64,000 nucleotides of DNA from Clitoria ternatea (GCA_037962975.1 CM075676.1:45060001-45124000); one strand, 5' to 3'; shown: positions 21,944-35,274, counted from the first letter of the stretch. Program-made: numbers and translations. Notes: a model not told the origin generated them from the letters alone.

Positions 21944-24900
21944 TCAGTAAAACAAATGAGGATGAGACTCTTTCATCTCAGTTTCTAGCATGTAGCATCT
22001 TCTCCTTTCGTTTCACTCCAAATAACCTTTACAAGCGGAATTGTTTTGTCTCTTAATTGTTTTATTCTTCTGTCACCTATTCTAACAGGTGGTGCATCAT
22101 ATGTAAGATTATCTTTAACTTGTATGACATCAGGTTCAATAACATGTGTAGGATCAGATATATACTTTCACAAGTTTGACACATGAAAAACATTATGGAT
22201 ATTAGAAAGAGAAGGTGGTAATGCTATTTGGTAGGCAAGGGGACTAACTTTATGAATTATTTGGTATGGACCGATAAATCTAGGAGTTAGTTTTCGAGAT
22301 TTCATTGCCCGACCGACCCCAGTCATAGGTGTGACTTTCAAGAATACATGATCGCCTTCTTGAAATTCGAGCGGCTTTCTTCTTTTGTCATAGTAACTTT
22401 TCTGCCTGCTCTGTGTTGCCTTCATCTTTTCCTGAACTATTTTGATTTTATTCGTGGTTTGTTGTACGAACTCTGGTCCTAGCATCAAGTTTTCACCAGT
22501 CTCAAACTAACATAGCAGGGTCCTATATTTTCTTCCATATAATGCTTCAAAAGGTGCCATGCCAATGCTAGTATGGAAACTGTTGTTGTAGGTAAACTCC
22601 ACATATGGTAAGAATTGATTCCAACTTCCTTTATGCTCTAACACACAAGCTCGTAATAAGTCCTCTAGAGATTGGATTGTTCTTTCTGATTGTCCATCCG
22701 TCTGAGGATGATATGCTGAACTTAGACGCAGTCTTGTTCCCAAAGCCTTGTGCAAGCTCTTCCAGAATTGTGATGTAAAACGAGGGTCCCGATCAGAAAT
22801 GATACTTGAAGGAATTCCATGCAATCTCACAATCTCCTCGATGTATAATTTTGCCAGCTTCTCCATAGAGTAACGAATGTTGATGGGAATAAAGTGGGCA
22901 GACTTTGTTAGTCTATCAACTATTACCCATATTGAATCATGTCCTAATGGAGTTTTGGGTAGAGAAGTCACAAAATCCATGGTAATGCCATCCCATTTCC
23001 ATTCCGGTATTTCCATTGATTGTAGCATTCCAGGGGGTTTTTGGTGTTCTACTTTAATCTTCTAGCAAATTAGACATGCAGCCACGTACTCTGCCACTGC
23101 TTTCTTCATTCCAGGCCACCAAAATAACTTCTTCAAATCTTGATACATTTTAGTAGCTCCGGAATGAATGTTCATATAACTTTTGTGTCCTTCTTCCAGA
23201 ATTGCTTTCCTCAACTCCTCTTGATCAGGGAAACACACTCGATCTTTATACCTCAGTAATTGGTCATTTCTTACATTGAACTCGACTTATTTTCCTTGTT
23301 TCAAAAGTTCTTTCTTTTCTTGTAGGAATTCATCATCTCGTTGAGCCTCTAAAACTTGCCTCAGGAATTCATTTGTCACTTGCAACGCTCCTAATCTGTA
23401 GCTATTAGCATTAACCTTTACTGCTAGGTTAAGATCTCTGAAGTTCTCTATTAATTCCAGCTCTTTAATCATCATTGTGGACGCATGTAGAGACTTTCAA
23501 CTTAAAGCATCAGCTACTACGTTCGCTTTTCCAGGATGGTATTGCAACTCAAAGTCGTAGTCCTTTAAAAACTCAATCCATCTCCATTGCCTCATGTTTA
23601 ACTCCTTTTGGTCGAATAAATACTTGAGACTCTTATGATCGCTAAACACATCGAATGTTGCACCGTAAAGATAATGCCTCCAAATCCTTAAGGCAAAAAC
23701 TACAGCGGCTAACTCTAAGTCATGGGTAGGGTAGTTAATCTCATGTTGCCTTAACTGGCGCGACGCATAGGCTACAACCTTCTTGTCTTGCATGAGTACA
23801 CTTCCTAGTCCTTGTTTAGACGCATCACAGTAAACTTCAAAACTTCGATGTGGATCAGGGAGTACTAACACCGGTGCAGAAGTAAGTCGATCTTTCAGCT
23901 CTTGAAAACTATTCTCGCATTGTGTCGTCCACACAAAAGGTTCTCCTTTCCGTGCTAGCTTGGTCAGTGGGTATCCTAACTTTGAAAATCCTTCAATGAA
24001 TCTCCTATAGTATCCAGCCAAACCCAAGAAACTTCTAATCTTAGTGATTGTGGTTGGTCTCTCCCATTTTAAAACTGCTTCCACCTTGGAAGGGTCTACA
24101 GCTATTCCTCCTTGACTAATTACATGTCCTAAAAAGTTCACTTCTTCCAACCAGAATTCACACTTCGACAGCTTTGCATACAGTTGTTTCTTTTTCAGGA
24201 TTTCCAACACGACCTTCAAATGTTCAACATGTTCTTCTCTGCTTTTAGAGTACACTAATATATCATCAATGAACACCACTACAAATTTATCTAGATATGG
24301 ATGAAAAATCTTATTCATGTAATCCATGAATACGGCTGGTGCATTAGTTACATCAAAAGGCATTACTAGATATTCGTAATGGCCATAGCGTGTTCTAAAA
24401 GCAGTTTTTGATACATCTTCTTTCTTCACCCTTATTTGATGGTATCCAGACCTCAAATCAATTTTGGAGAACACCGTGGCACCACGCAGCTGATCCATCA
24501 AGTCGTCAATCCTTGGTAGAGGATATCTATTCTTGATTGTCACCTTGTTCAGTTGTCGATAATCTACACACAACCTCATGTTACCATCCTTCTTCTTAAC
24601 CAACAACACTGGTGCACCCCAGGGGGATACACTGGGTCGTATAAACTGCTTTTCTATCATCTCTTCAAGTTGTTTCTTCAACTCTGCTAATTCTAGAGGT
24701 GACATTCGGTATGGTGCAATTGAAATGGGTCCAACTCCAGGTACTAGATCAATGGAAAATTCCACATCTCTTTCTGGGGGTAAACCAGGGATATCTTCAG
24801 GAAAAACGTCAGGAAATTCACACACAACCGGCAGATTTTTGATTTTTGATTCTTGCTCTCCTTTCGTTGAAAGCAATAGCATGAATCCTTGAGCCCCTCC

Positions 24901-26352
24901 TTTTAAAGAGGCACTCACTTGGTTGGCGGTTAGAAATCTCGAATCCTCAGGATTCAAATTCACTGGTTCTTTAAACATTATGGTTTTATTATGACAATCT
25001 ATTAGAACATGATTGTCAGACAACCAATCTAGCCCAATAATAGCTTCTAAGCCAGAAAGGGGTAAACAGAAAAGATTAGCTTTAAAGTCCCTACCATTTA
25101 TGACAATAGGGCATTTCCAACAGGCTTTAGAAGTGACAATGGGATTGTTTCCAGGAGTATATACAGATAAGTCAAATGGCAGTTCTATCATAGGTAATTT
25201 TAGTTTTTCTACACAGTCATTAGCAATAAAGGAATGTGATGCACCTGAGTCATACATAACAGTTAAAGAAATCTTATTAATAATACACTTACCTTCCACC
25301 ATGGAATCAGCATGAGATGCTTCTTCTCCAGTGATTGCAAAAACCTTTCCTTTTGCCTTCGGCCTTCCGACTGCACTGTGCGCGCCTCCTTGAGTATTTA
25401 TGCTTGTACTTGCACCTTCAGGGTTTTCTCTCTTCATCTTTGGGCAATCCTTGATGTGATGACCTGGTTTATTACACTTAAAACAAACATAAGTGTTTTT
25501 AGGACAATCCCTTTTCAAATGGGGTCCTCCACAGATAAAACATTTAAAATTTGGTGCAGATGTTGGGTAATAGCTTCCAGTTGAAGCTTGGGGTCTGTTA
25601 GGAACAGATGCTGCTCCAAACCGGCGAAATGACGCTTGGTAAGGCTTATTCCTTCTGAAGTCTCTTCTTTGGTGATGGTGGGGTCCTCCACTTCTTATTT
25701 CTCCTGCCTTGTGAATGGGCTCACGACTTTTGATCATTCTATCCTTATGATCTTCTTCAAAGATCCTGCAGCGATTTACCAATACAGAAAATTCACGGAT
25801 TTCCTGCATTCGTATAGCTTCCTTAATTTCTGGCCGCAATCCATTTACAAACTTTGCACACCGATCTCTTTCATTAGTAGCATCATTATAATGAGAATGA
25901 AAACGAGATAGCTCTTCAAACCTGGACGCGTACTCTCCAACAGTCATATTTCCTTGGGTCAGCGACAAGAATTCGAATTGTCTTTTCTCTTTAACATCAG
26001 CTGGAAAGTATTTCTCCAGAAACATATCCTTGAAATAATCCCAAGTGATCTCCACGTCGTTGACTTTGAATTGTCTACGCATGCTATCCCACCAATGTTC
26101 GGCATCCTCAGATAAGGCATAAGTAGCGAAGACTACCTTATCAACTTCATTACATTGTAATGCTCAAAAAATCTTCTCTATCTCTCGAATCTAGATTTGT
26201 GCTCCATCAGGGTTATATCCTCCCTTGAAACGAGGTGGATTGCGCTTTTCGAATAGGTCCAGCCTTCTCAAGGCATCGTTACCTTGACCTTCACGTGCTC
26301 CCATTGCATTTATTAAGCGTTCTACAACTCCAGCAAGATCGTTTCCAGCCAT
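21944..26352 (-). pseudogene. Chromovirus gag-pol polyprotein, decayed copy
   Basis: The same ~1470-codon Gag-Pol as the plus-strand copy. It contains the Gag region, two zinc knuckles (CFICGGPHLKRDC, CFKCNKPGHHIKDC), protease YDSGASHSF, RT VFIDDILVYS, RNase H VYCDASKQG, HHCC/DDE integrase (ITMDFV, SDRDP, GQSERT) and a chromodomain region. It stays in one frame from the ATG at 26352, but stops interrupt it. Two lie in early Gag (near 26190 TAG, 26163 TGA). Others lie after ...VADALS (near 23494), at 23287, before 23028, at 22507 and before 22168. A 4-base deletion near 21990 shifts the frame in the chromodomain. The longest open block is 861 codons (26082-23497). Most stops look like C-to-T or G-to-A changes of CGA, CAG or TGG. 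Confidence 0.92.
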
Positions 26353-26490
26353 TAGTTTCCTGTTTCACAGTAACTGAGATTTGTCACATCAATCACAGTT
26401 ACTACCAAGTCAGATATTCTATTCTCTATCACCTATACAGAGTTTACAGACAAAGCAAGATAGACCTTTTCCCCAGGCCTATTGGATTAA

Positions 26491-26504
26491 CTACTCTGAT
26501 ACCA
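26491..26504 (-). promoter_or_regulatory. Primer-binding site (initiator tRNA-Met)
   Basis: The minus strand reads TGGTATCAGAGTAG three bases inside the 5' LTR, complementary to the 3' end of initiator tRNA-Met apart from the last bases. The plus-strand copy has TGGTATCAGAGCAG. Confidence 0.85.
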
Positions 26505-26507
26505 CTT

Positions 26508-28527
26508 TGTAACACCCTCAGTTACACCTTAATAAATTCTAGAAAAACTCGTAATTTTTTTTTAAAGATATGATTGTTAAAAAGAAACTATTGGAATAAA
26601 TTATATACATTATTTCTGAAATACCTCACAAATATTATTAAAACTTTATAAAATATATGTACATTCATCCGAAGAAAATAAACATTAAACATTATAAGAA
26701 AGAGAGGAAACTCCATGGCCCAGAAGCAGTGACTTCTTAACATTATTTATTCATTGGACCACGGTATTCATACCGAGCTCCATTTCTAGAACGTGTTATA
26801 TTTACTGCCGATATTTTTCGATCCTTCCCTCTGAACCATCAATATAAAACATGTGAAACAAAAACACGGAGAAAGGAGTGAGAAACAGAATATAATATTC
26901 TCGATTAAGACATAAGCAACAAAGGGTTTTCACAAACCAATACATAATAATATCAATCACAATCACATACACAATCAATTATGAATGCATGAATGTTATG
27001 CAATATCTTCATCATAACTTACCTATATATGTGGGCCCTTAAATTTTAATTTGCACTGGGCCAACCAGGAGTTTACACTGTTCCATAAGTCCGGATAATA
27101 ATAATATGAACAGCTCAACTGGCATGGAAACACTTAGAGACTAGTCAGATTGAGAAAGTTTTTATTGTGAAAGTACCCGACACTAGGGAGCTACCCCAGG
27201 TCCCCTGAAGCACCCTTTCACACCCTCTCATCCCAAGGCTCGTAATTAAGCCTCCTCTAATGTATCCTCGGTTTCTATAATCCGTCCCCAGACAATATTA
27301 TTTCATTTCACTTTAATGATTTATGATGCATGAACTACTCGCGTATTGAGTTGGTTAAGGCTTTTAGAAACTCAATTATTAAATCCCTTAAAGGTTTACA
27401 ATATCATTTCAATAAACTGTACATTTTCTCAATTCTCTGAAATTTCTGTCCCACAGAAATAAATTTGGTACAGCTTTCAAATCTCACTCAAATTGAGTTT
27501 CTAAGCCTTAAATATCTAAAAACTTTATCATATAAAACTTTACATAATCTTTCTCAAATTAAATCTTAACAAAATCAAATTTAGGAATCTCAATTATTTT
27601 CAAATATCTTTAGTTATTAAGTTGGAAAAAATAAAATAATTTTCTTTTAAAAAATTTTATTTTATTAAAAGAGAATAATTATTAACCAAAAATACTTAAC
27701 ATTACAAAATTTTTCTTTAACTCAAGATTTAATTAAATAAATTCTCATAAAATGTTTTCTTTCTAAAATAAATACTAATTTTTTTATTCTAAATATTGAA
27801 AATAAAGTTAATAAAAATAATTTCTAAGAAGGAACAAAAGATAATAAAATTTAAAGAGTAAGGTAAGAAATTCTTACTGAATTTTAGTTTTCCGTCATGC
27901 TCGCTATATGCTCAAACTCCATATTACAATATCATCAATCAAAATCAAGCAATATCAATCATAACTAAATATCATCAATCAATCAATCATAATCAAATCA
28001 TAATCAAATCAATTAAATATCATTAATAATATCATAATACAAAATTTAATGATTATTAATATAGTCAATTTGAGTCATTTTGGTCAATTTCTCGCATAGG
28101 TATATGTAAGTCCATATAATCCAGTCCTTGCATAGGTATAGTTCAGTCCGTATGGGTCATAATGGTCCAAGTCCTTGCATATGTATAGTCCAGTCCATAT
28201 AGGTCATAATGGTCCAAGTCCTTGCATATGTATGTTAGAGTTAGTTAAACCAGATATTTAATTTAAAATTTATTAAAATTGTTAAGTTAAAAAGTTAATA
28301 TTTTAAAATAATAATATTATTAAATTTAAAAGGAGTAGGGGACTCCTCCCATTATTCTTATATCTTTTCATATTATACTCTTATCTCACTCCCCCTTACC
28401 TTGAATTGTTACCCAAAATGGATTTGCTTTGCGCCTCCGATTTCTAGAAATATTAATACCAATCTTATTTCAGTATAAGCATAAGACGAAGATTAAGATT
28501 ACTACTTAAAACAGAAATGATAAATTT

Positions 28528-28570
<43 letters not shown>

Positions 28571-29613
28571 AAATCATGAATAGTAACAGTAAATAATAAA
28601 ACGTGAATAGTAACAATAAATAGTAAAACATAAATAGTAACAGTAAATAGTAAATCATGAATAGTAACGGTAAATAGTAACAATAAATAGTAATTTACTA
28701 TTTAAATAGTAATTTACTATTGAAATAGTAATTTACTATTGAAATAGTGTTTACTATACAGAATAGTAACTTAAAATAATATTATTTCCAGTATAATAAC
28801 AGATTTCTAAAAATGATATAAAAATAACCCAAAAAATATAAAAGAGAAGTATTCTTACCTTAGGATTTTGGCAGAACCTTCTCTCCAAAAACTTTTCTTC
28901 TCTCTCTCACTTCCACCACTATCTCACTAGCACTACTATATTAAGAAAACTTAATCTGAAATTGTGAATTCTAAAGAAGAAATCCTTCGGTATTTATAAG
29001 AAAAAAATTTACTATGCATTCTATTATTTTAATATAAAAGTACTATGCATTTTTGAATTTTTTATTCCAAGTTACTGTGCATTTTTTGAAAATTTCATAC
29101 ATGCACAGTGAGTTGCATAGTAATTGTCGGCAAAATTATTAAGTCAAATAGTAACCCTTCACTCGGTATATTTTAAATATTTAAAATGAGTCCTTTTTGA
29201 AATTTAGCGATATTATATCAGTCTTCACTAATTTTATAATAAGTAATATAAAGCTGAAATTTTAAAAATCTAAAATTTTCTGTTAATAAAAATTTATTGA
29301 TACGTTTCAAATTTTTTAACGATTGGAAAAAATCAAAGATTTTTCTCAAACCGATAATTTTTAGATAAGTCTACTTGAAACGGATTTTAGAAAATTTTCT
29401 TATAATTTAAATTCACTTTCTTATAAATATTTTTAATTTAAGTCACTTATATGAATTTAAAATTATTTAAAAAAATATTATTTTATTAAAAAAATTCCAA
29501 AATTCCAAAAAATTCCAAAAAATCATAAATAATACGTAGGTTAAAAAGTTCTAAAGAACCATAATTTAATTCTTTCAAAATTTTAATATAAAAATAAAAA
29601 TAGGGGTGTTACA
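26508..29613 (-). repeat. 5' LTR of the minus-strand chromovirus
   Basis: 3106 bp, near-identical to 18825-21899. TATTTATA at 28991-28998 (TATAAATA in sense) is the likely core promoter. A repeat tract of the TACTATTCAC type lies at about 28527-28770. Confidence 0.92.
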
Positions 29614-29618
29614 CTATG

Positions 29619-32141
29619 AGGTTCTGAATTAAGCAATAATGATAAAAGGGAAATTTTTGCAGGCATACGATTCAACTGGTTTACCACTTGGTACTCACTT
29701 TGACGAATGAATTTTAGAAATTCATGGGCTTCTTCATCAGATACAGTACTTTAAACCTCCCCAACCTCTTTTTCATCAGCTTTAGCTTTTCCACTACTAG
29801 CGTTTCTTACAGCGGACCTAGGGTCTTTTCTTAACTCTGGCGGAGCAAAAATTCTACCGCTTCGGGTAACTCCTTCTATTCCAGATATATTCATTACATC
29901 AGAGGAGGATGGTCCATCTGCTTGAGAGCCTTTGGCAATTATATTCATATCGTATTTCCATGGCACAACATGAGAGTCCTTGAATGAAAAAGGAGTAGGT
30001 GTTTCGATAGTTACTGTTTGAGGCATTGGGGTATCAGTTTGTGCAGAGTTCTTGGTATAGTAAATTACCAACGGTACAGGAGTCGGAACCTTTGGTTGCC
30101 CTTGGATCATATTTATGCCATTGGTATGGTGCTTATAGATTTGTACGAAATGACTATCCATCAACCTTTGAAGGGTTTCATGAAAACTAAGGTCTCAAGA
30201 TACCTCTATCAATCCCGCCTTAATTAAATGACCATGAATTTCTTTCAATGGTGTTTTGATGTCACAGACATTTTTCACATATTCCTCCGCTTCTTCTATG
30301 ACATTAACCCCAGAACCTTCATGATTAGGCAAGGGATTTGTAGCCACATTCGGATTTCCTTCCCGGAAATTAAGCCACTTAGCTTTAATCAAGTCTTGCA
30401 CTTTACGTTTCAAGGCCAAACAGTTTTCTGTTGAGTGCCCTGGTGCCCCGGCATAATAGTCACATTGAGCATTCGGATCATATCCTTTGGGATAAGGTGG
30501 TCCAAGAATTGTGGAAGGACAAGGCACCACAAGGGAGTTCTGGATAAGGTGCGGCAATAGTTTAGTGTAACTCATAGGGATAGGGTCAAACTGAACATGG
30601 TTGCGATCATTGTTTGTCCTTTTCTGATTAGGGATTGAGGGTCGAGCCCATTGTTGCGGTGGTTGTACTGGCATGTAATGATGATTGTACGGTGGTATGG
30701 GTGACTGATAACGAGGTGGTTGAGGGGAAGGTTGAGACTGGTTATTGGTAGTAGCAGCTACTTGAGGATATAACGTGAATTTATAGGGGTTATTCTAGGG
30801 AAGAAATCCAGGGTTGTGCGGCTTTTGAGGAAAGTTCCTTAAATCATAGGTGACAGCATTAGCCCCATCTTCCTTTCTTTTTCCAGTTTGCACATGTTTT
30901 TTCATGGAAGGTTCCCCAGATGTAGTTTGGGCAATTTTCCCTGTCCTTACCCCATTTTCCACTCTTTCTCCAATGGTAACGATGTCAGAGAAATTTGATG
31001 ATACACTCCCAATCATTCTATCATAAAAAGGAGCTTGAAGTGTGTCGATGAACATTGCTACAACCTCCTTCTCTAGCAGTGGGGGGTCCACTTGTGCAGC
31101 CATTTCTCGCCAACGCTGGGGATACTCCTTGAAAGACTCATTATCTTTCTTAGTCATATTTTGTAATTGTATCCTGTCTGGCGCCATATCTAGGTTGTAT
31201 TTGTATTGTTTCAAGAAAGCATCAGCTAGGTCTCTCCAGTAGTGTATGCGAGCACGTTCTAGATGCATGTACCAAGTCAGGGCAGCTCCTGCTAAACTAT
31301 CTTGGAAACAGTGAATAAGCAGTTTATCATCGAGGGCATGGGAAGCCATTTTTCGACAATACATAGTCAGATGATTCCGAGGACAAGACGTGCCCCGATA
31401 TTTGTCAAATTCGGGCATTTTAAATTTGGGGGGTATCACCACATCTAGAACTAGGCAAAGTTCAGATGTGTCTGTTGGGCCAAAACCTCCCACACCTTCC
31501 ATGACGCGAAGGCGTTCTTTGAGAATCTTCATCTTTCCCTTAGGCTCAGCATTTGCAATAGTAGGATTGGTGGTTTGCATGACGACAGGGCGAGGCATCA
31601 TATACCCACAAGGATAATTATGCTATGATTGGAGGTGAGGAAATTGTTGTGTTTGATATGCCAGATTTGACTGTGTCGCCCCTTGTGGGTACGGAATAAG
31701 TGTAGTTGCCTGAATTACAGGCGACTGAGTATTTCGAAGCTTAGAGGTCTGTAGGCTCGGGACTTGATTCTGAGCCTGTGGGTTTAACGGGGGTACTGCG
31801 TTCCCATCTTGTGTACCCGAGATTACAGGAGGAACATAACCAGGAGGTAAACCATACAACGGAAAGGGTATGAGGTTACCATCCTGATCAGTGAAGGTTT
31901 GAGGAGGCATGCATCCATATGGCATGCCATAAAATGGTGGTAGCATGGTGCGGGGTTCAGCAGTTTTACCCAGGTTTCTGATATCGTTAGCAGGCGGAGA
32001 AGTTGGTTGACGCTCGTTGTTTATGGATGGGCCCTCCCCTGTGACCCTTTTTTCTAGAAGCTTGGTCAACTCAGTTATCTGCTCCCTTAAATAGTTGACC
32101 TCATTCCTTAGGTTCTTAGTCTTATTATCCATTTCAGCCAT
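29619..32141 (-). pseudogene. Ogre Gag
   Basis: Capsid/nucleocapsid polyprotein of the Ogre, in one frame. ATG at 32141 (MAEMDNKTKNLRNEVNYLR) begins a coiled-coil-prone stretch, followed by a proline-rich linker. The retrotransposon Gag core at about 31480-30990 contains LIHCFQDSLAGAALTWY, FLKQYKYN and PDRIQLQNM. Further on is a degenerate zinc knuckle, CDYYAGAPGHSTENC, typical of Ogre in lacking the second Cys. The C-terminal part is interrupted by the chromovirus insertion at 29618. In-frame stops: TAG 31623-31625, TAG 30795-30797, and further stops at 30195 and 29751. No frameshift is apparent over these 2.5 kb. It would package element RNA into virus-like particles. Confidence 0.88.
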
Positions 32142-32470
32142 GAGTCTTGTCTGAAGCTGGGTTCTGTAAGGATGTCTCCCCGTGATTTCTCTTTTTTTTT
32201 CTTGTTTTAATGAAAAAAATGTATTAATGAAAAGAAAAAAGAAAATAAAGAGACCCAAAAATAAATAAATAAATAAATAAAATAATAAAAATAAAAAATA
32301 ATGATTGAAGTGATCATGAGACTTGGCGAGCATCCTTTTACCGTTCCTCAGAACGTCTCGTTCAAAAGTACTAAATTAAGCAATGTGGAAACTAATATGG
32401 TATCATTGTGGACGTGAAGTAATCATTTTATTACTTTAATAAAAGCAGTCATTACATCCAACAGAAATAA
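32142..32470 (-). other. Spacer between Ogre ORF1 and gag
   Basis: Non-coding, with an (AAAT)n-rich low-complexity run at about 32255-32300 and an isolated GAACG-TCT-CGTTC hairpin at 32351-32363, related to the LTR hairpin core. Confidence 0.7.
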
Positions 32471-34399
32471 TCAGTCTCCCCTAGCTCGGGCAATCACAGC
32501 CCTCATTTCATTAAGCCGATTTTTACAATATTCTAGGAAAACTACAATCTCCTTGGGGGTAGTGAGGGGGTTTGTTATTTCTTCGGCCTTTCTCAGCAGC
32601 TGTGGGATGTCTTCCAAAGTTTCGTTAGCCAGATACGCCAGCTGGTGGAAGCGGCGCATCCATGAGTGAATGATTTCATCCTGATTTGCTACTTCGGCTT
32701 TCATAGACTGTATCATCTCCTGACATTTGTTCTCTATTGCGTATGCACGCCATTTCTCATCATTTATTTCTTGTCGAGAAGTTTCTGTCATATCTTTGAT
32801 TTGTTGCTCCAGGATAGTGATTTGAGATTGCAGAAAACTCTTTTGTGCCACGACCTTTTGTTCATTTTCTCTTGCTCTCTCCATCATCTGTTTCAATACC
32901 TGTTTGTCTACAAGAATAACATCCCTTTCTTTATTCTTGGCTTTTAGATAGGAGTTAGCCGCTCGGAGGCATTGATCTAACTTCTGCATATGAATCATTT
33001 CGGCCTTTCGCTTTCTACTAATGTCCTTATAGGCTTGTTCTTTTTCATGATTTTCTCTCTTCAAAAGAGCACAATCTTGATAGGCTTTTGTCAAGTCATC
33101 TTCTAACTTCTTGTTCTTGGCTTTCAGCTCCTCTATTTCTCTGACCCTTTCGTCTTCAAAAAGGGGTCCAGTAGATGACTCATACCTTGGAGGGGGATCG
33201 AATGTCCTGAATGGTAGCTTGATGATGGAGACCCAATTTAGGATCCACTAATAGTATTCTTCTTTGATACCGTGACTTTTGACACCTAGCTCTTTCCCTT
33301 TCTTGCAGACTTTTTGCCAGGCACCCCTTATATGCTTGAGGGTAGAAGCGTATTCCCCGTTTGTGTAGTAAAGGACAAAAGGGGCCAATGACTTTTCACT
33401 TGGTGGTCAGAGCAAAGGGTAAGCCAATTGGCGCTTGGCTATGACCGGATTATAATTGATGCATCCGTGAGTACCTATGAGTGGGACATTCGGATAACTT
33501 CCACAATGGTGAATGATGGAATCAATCTTTAGCCATTGCGGATACCATCTTACCTTTTCAGCAGTGAGCCCAATAAGATGGCTGGCCCATTCACGCCCGC
33601 TCTTCACAGTCAACTAGCACCACTTTAGGTCTGATATGGGGCATTCAACCTTGCCTATTTGGTTGAAGACATGTGATGTGAGCCACACATATAAAGCAGG
33701 TGAGCAACAAAGGATTCTTTTCCCCCCTTGAGTATGGCAATAGTCCATGGTACAGTAAACATCCGCCAAAAGTGCAGTAATAGGATTTTCACGATGAAGT
33801 TTACGGGCCAAGAAAACATCTATAGCACCATAGTCCACATAATTCTCGATTCGAGGAAACAAGATGATACCATAGAGGGTAAGTGCTAAGGTATCCATGA
33901 AAGTTTCCTAATCTTTTTTTTCAGCCAAACTGTCCATGTGTTTTTCCAAATACGCCCTGGTAAACCCTGGTATCTGATTCCTGCATAGTCGCGCTTCTTC
34001 TAGCTCGGTCAGACTAATCTTCAATATTAAAGAAAGGGAGGTGACGTTATCATACTGTCCCAGTCGTCTGTAAGGTACCTGCCCCTCTAATGGTAAGCCC
34101 AAAATCTGCTCGAACTCTTCCACTGATGGCGCTAACTGGAAGTCTCGAAATGTGAAACATCGAAGAGACGGGTCGTAAAATTGGGCTAAAGCAGTGAGTG
34201 CTTCGACCTGTACTTCAACTTCCAAAAGCTTTAGGATCCTCCCATATTTCCTTGAGAAGGTCATCCTTTGGGTTAGATTCAGCTTCTTTCCCAAAACCTG
34301 CAGGCTAGCAGTGTCAATTTTCCCAACCTTGACATGTAGTAACTTCCTCAATTCGGCCTTGTTGGCCTCACATTCATCCAAATCCACATTAGTTTCCAT
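32471..34399 (-). pseudogene. Ogre ORF1 (DUF7745-like N-terminus plus coiled coil)
   Basis: Extra reading frame upstream of gag, a hallmark of Ogre elements with no settled function. One frame of 643 codons runs from ATG 34399 to a stop at 32471. The first ~380 codons match the plant DUF7745 type, with landmarks LAQFYDPSLRCFTFRDFQLA, EEFEQILGLP and PNVPLIGTHGCINYNP. The last ~210 codons are charged and heptad-like (KRENHEKEQAYKDISRKRK onward), consistent with a coiled coil. In-frame stops are TAG 33908-33910, TAG 33614-33616, TGA 33407-33409 and TAG 33248-33250, with no frameshift. All four are compatible with C-to-T change of CAG or CGA, the pattern expected from decay of methylated DNA. Protein-protein interaction is suggested by the coiled coil but unproven. 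Confidence 0.85.
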
Positions 34400-35274
34400 T
34401 TTTGTTGGATACTCACCAAGTTCAGATTACTTTCTGGAAAAGGAAAAAAAACTTATGGGCTTGTTATCATTATTTCTTAAAAATATTTTCTGTGTGAATA
34501 AATTACAGACATCTCAGATCATCCACTTTTTGGAAAACTTTGCATAAAAACTTACGATCCAAAAGGCCTATAATTTAAAGCACGAAATTGAACGAGCTTG
34601 AACTATTTGCCCCATGTCAAATTATTGGGCTTTTTTTTTTAAAGAACATGTTTGTTGGAAAAAGAGTCTTTTAATTTAGGAAAAAAAAGAAGGTAAAATA
34701 CCATTGCCCCTTGTATTCCCTATACAGGGTTTGTCTGAAGGCCTCTTATCGGTTCTAAGGTTCCTCTAATAATGTCCTCTCACATTGGGTGGCTATTTTA
34801 AATCACTAAAGGCCATTAGAGCTCAGACTCTACCCATGATGTGGACCACAACGGTAGGAAGTCTACCAGGTGTGGGCACCATGAGAAAGTCACACTCTAG
34901 CTGAGGCTCTCACGATGTCAAACGGAGACGAATGTCCCAAATGACACCGCTACACAACCTCCCCTAAACTTAATGGTTTATTCAGACCCCTAGGTGTAGG
35001 GTCCCACTCAAAATGTGTGTGAAAAAGTGTAAGTGTAGTGTGTGAGAGGCATACATACATGTAATTTACCCTTTCTTCACAAGAAACAAACACCGAATAA
35101 TACAAAAAAAAATCATCTACCCTAGGGTTTAATAACACAATAATATGATGTCCTCTACCCTAAGGTTCAATAATAACATTTATCAACAAAACACATGGCA
35201 TAAAACATAAGCAAGAAGTTATTTAGGATTATTCTAATATACTCAAACAAATTAAACGGGCTTGACTCTCTAAA
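34400..35274 (-). other. Ogre 5' leader
   Basis: Non-coding sequence of ~0.9 kb between the PBS and ORF1. It has poly(A/T) runs near 34630-34690 and no recognisable domain. Confidence 0.7.

Larger units (their letters stand above)
18825..29613 (-). mobile_element. Complete Tekay/Del-like chromovirus inserted in Ogre gag-pro
   Basis: 10789-bp Ty3/gypsy element on the minus strand, with LTRs 18825-21899 and 26508-29613 and TSD CTATG (18820-18824 and 29614-29618). The initiator-Met PBS is at 26491-26504 and the PPT at 21900-21916. The gag-pol frame (26352-21944) is decayed. Long LTRs (~3.1 kb) and a C-terminal chromodomain region place it with chromoviruses of the Tekay/Del type. It splits the Ogre gag-pro reading frame between the Gag tail (29619) and the protease (18819). 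Confidence 0.94.

Noticed and set aside
24578..25911. Plus-strand frames of 90-104 codons opposite the minus-strand chromovirus gag-pol
   Set aside because: They are mirror frames of the gag-pol coding sequence and recur on the opposite strand of the plus-strand copy (42083-43416).
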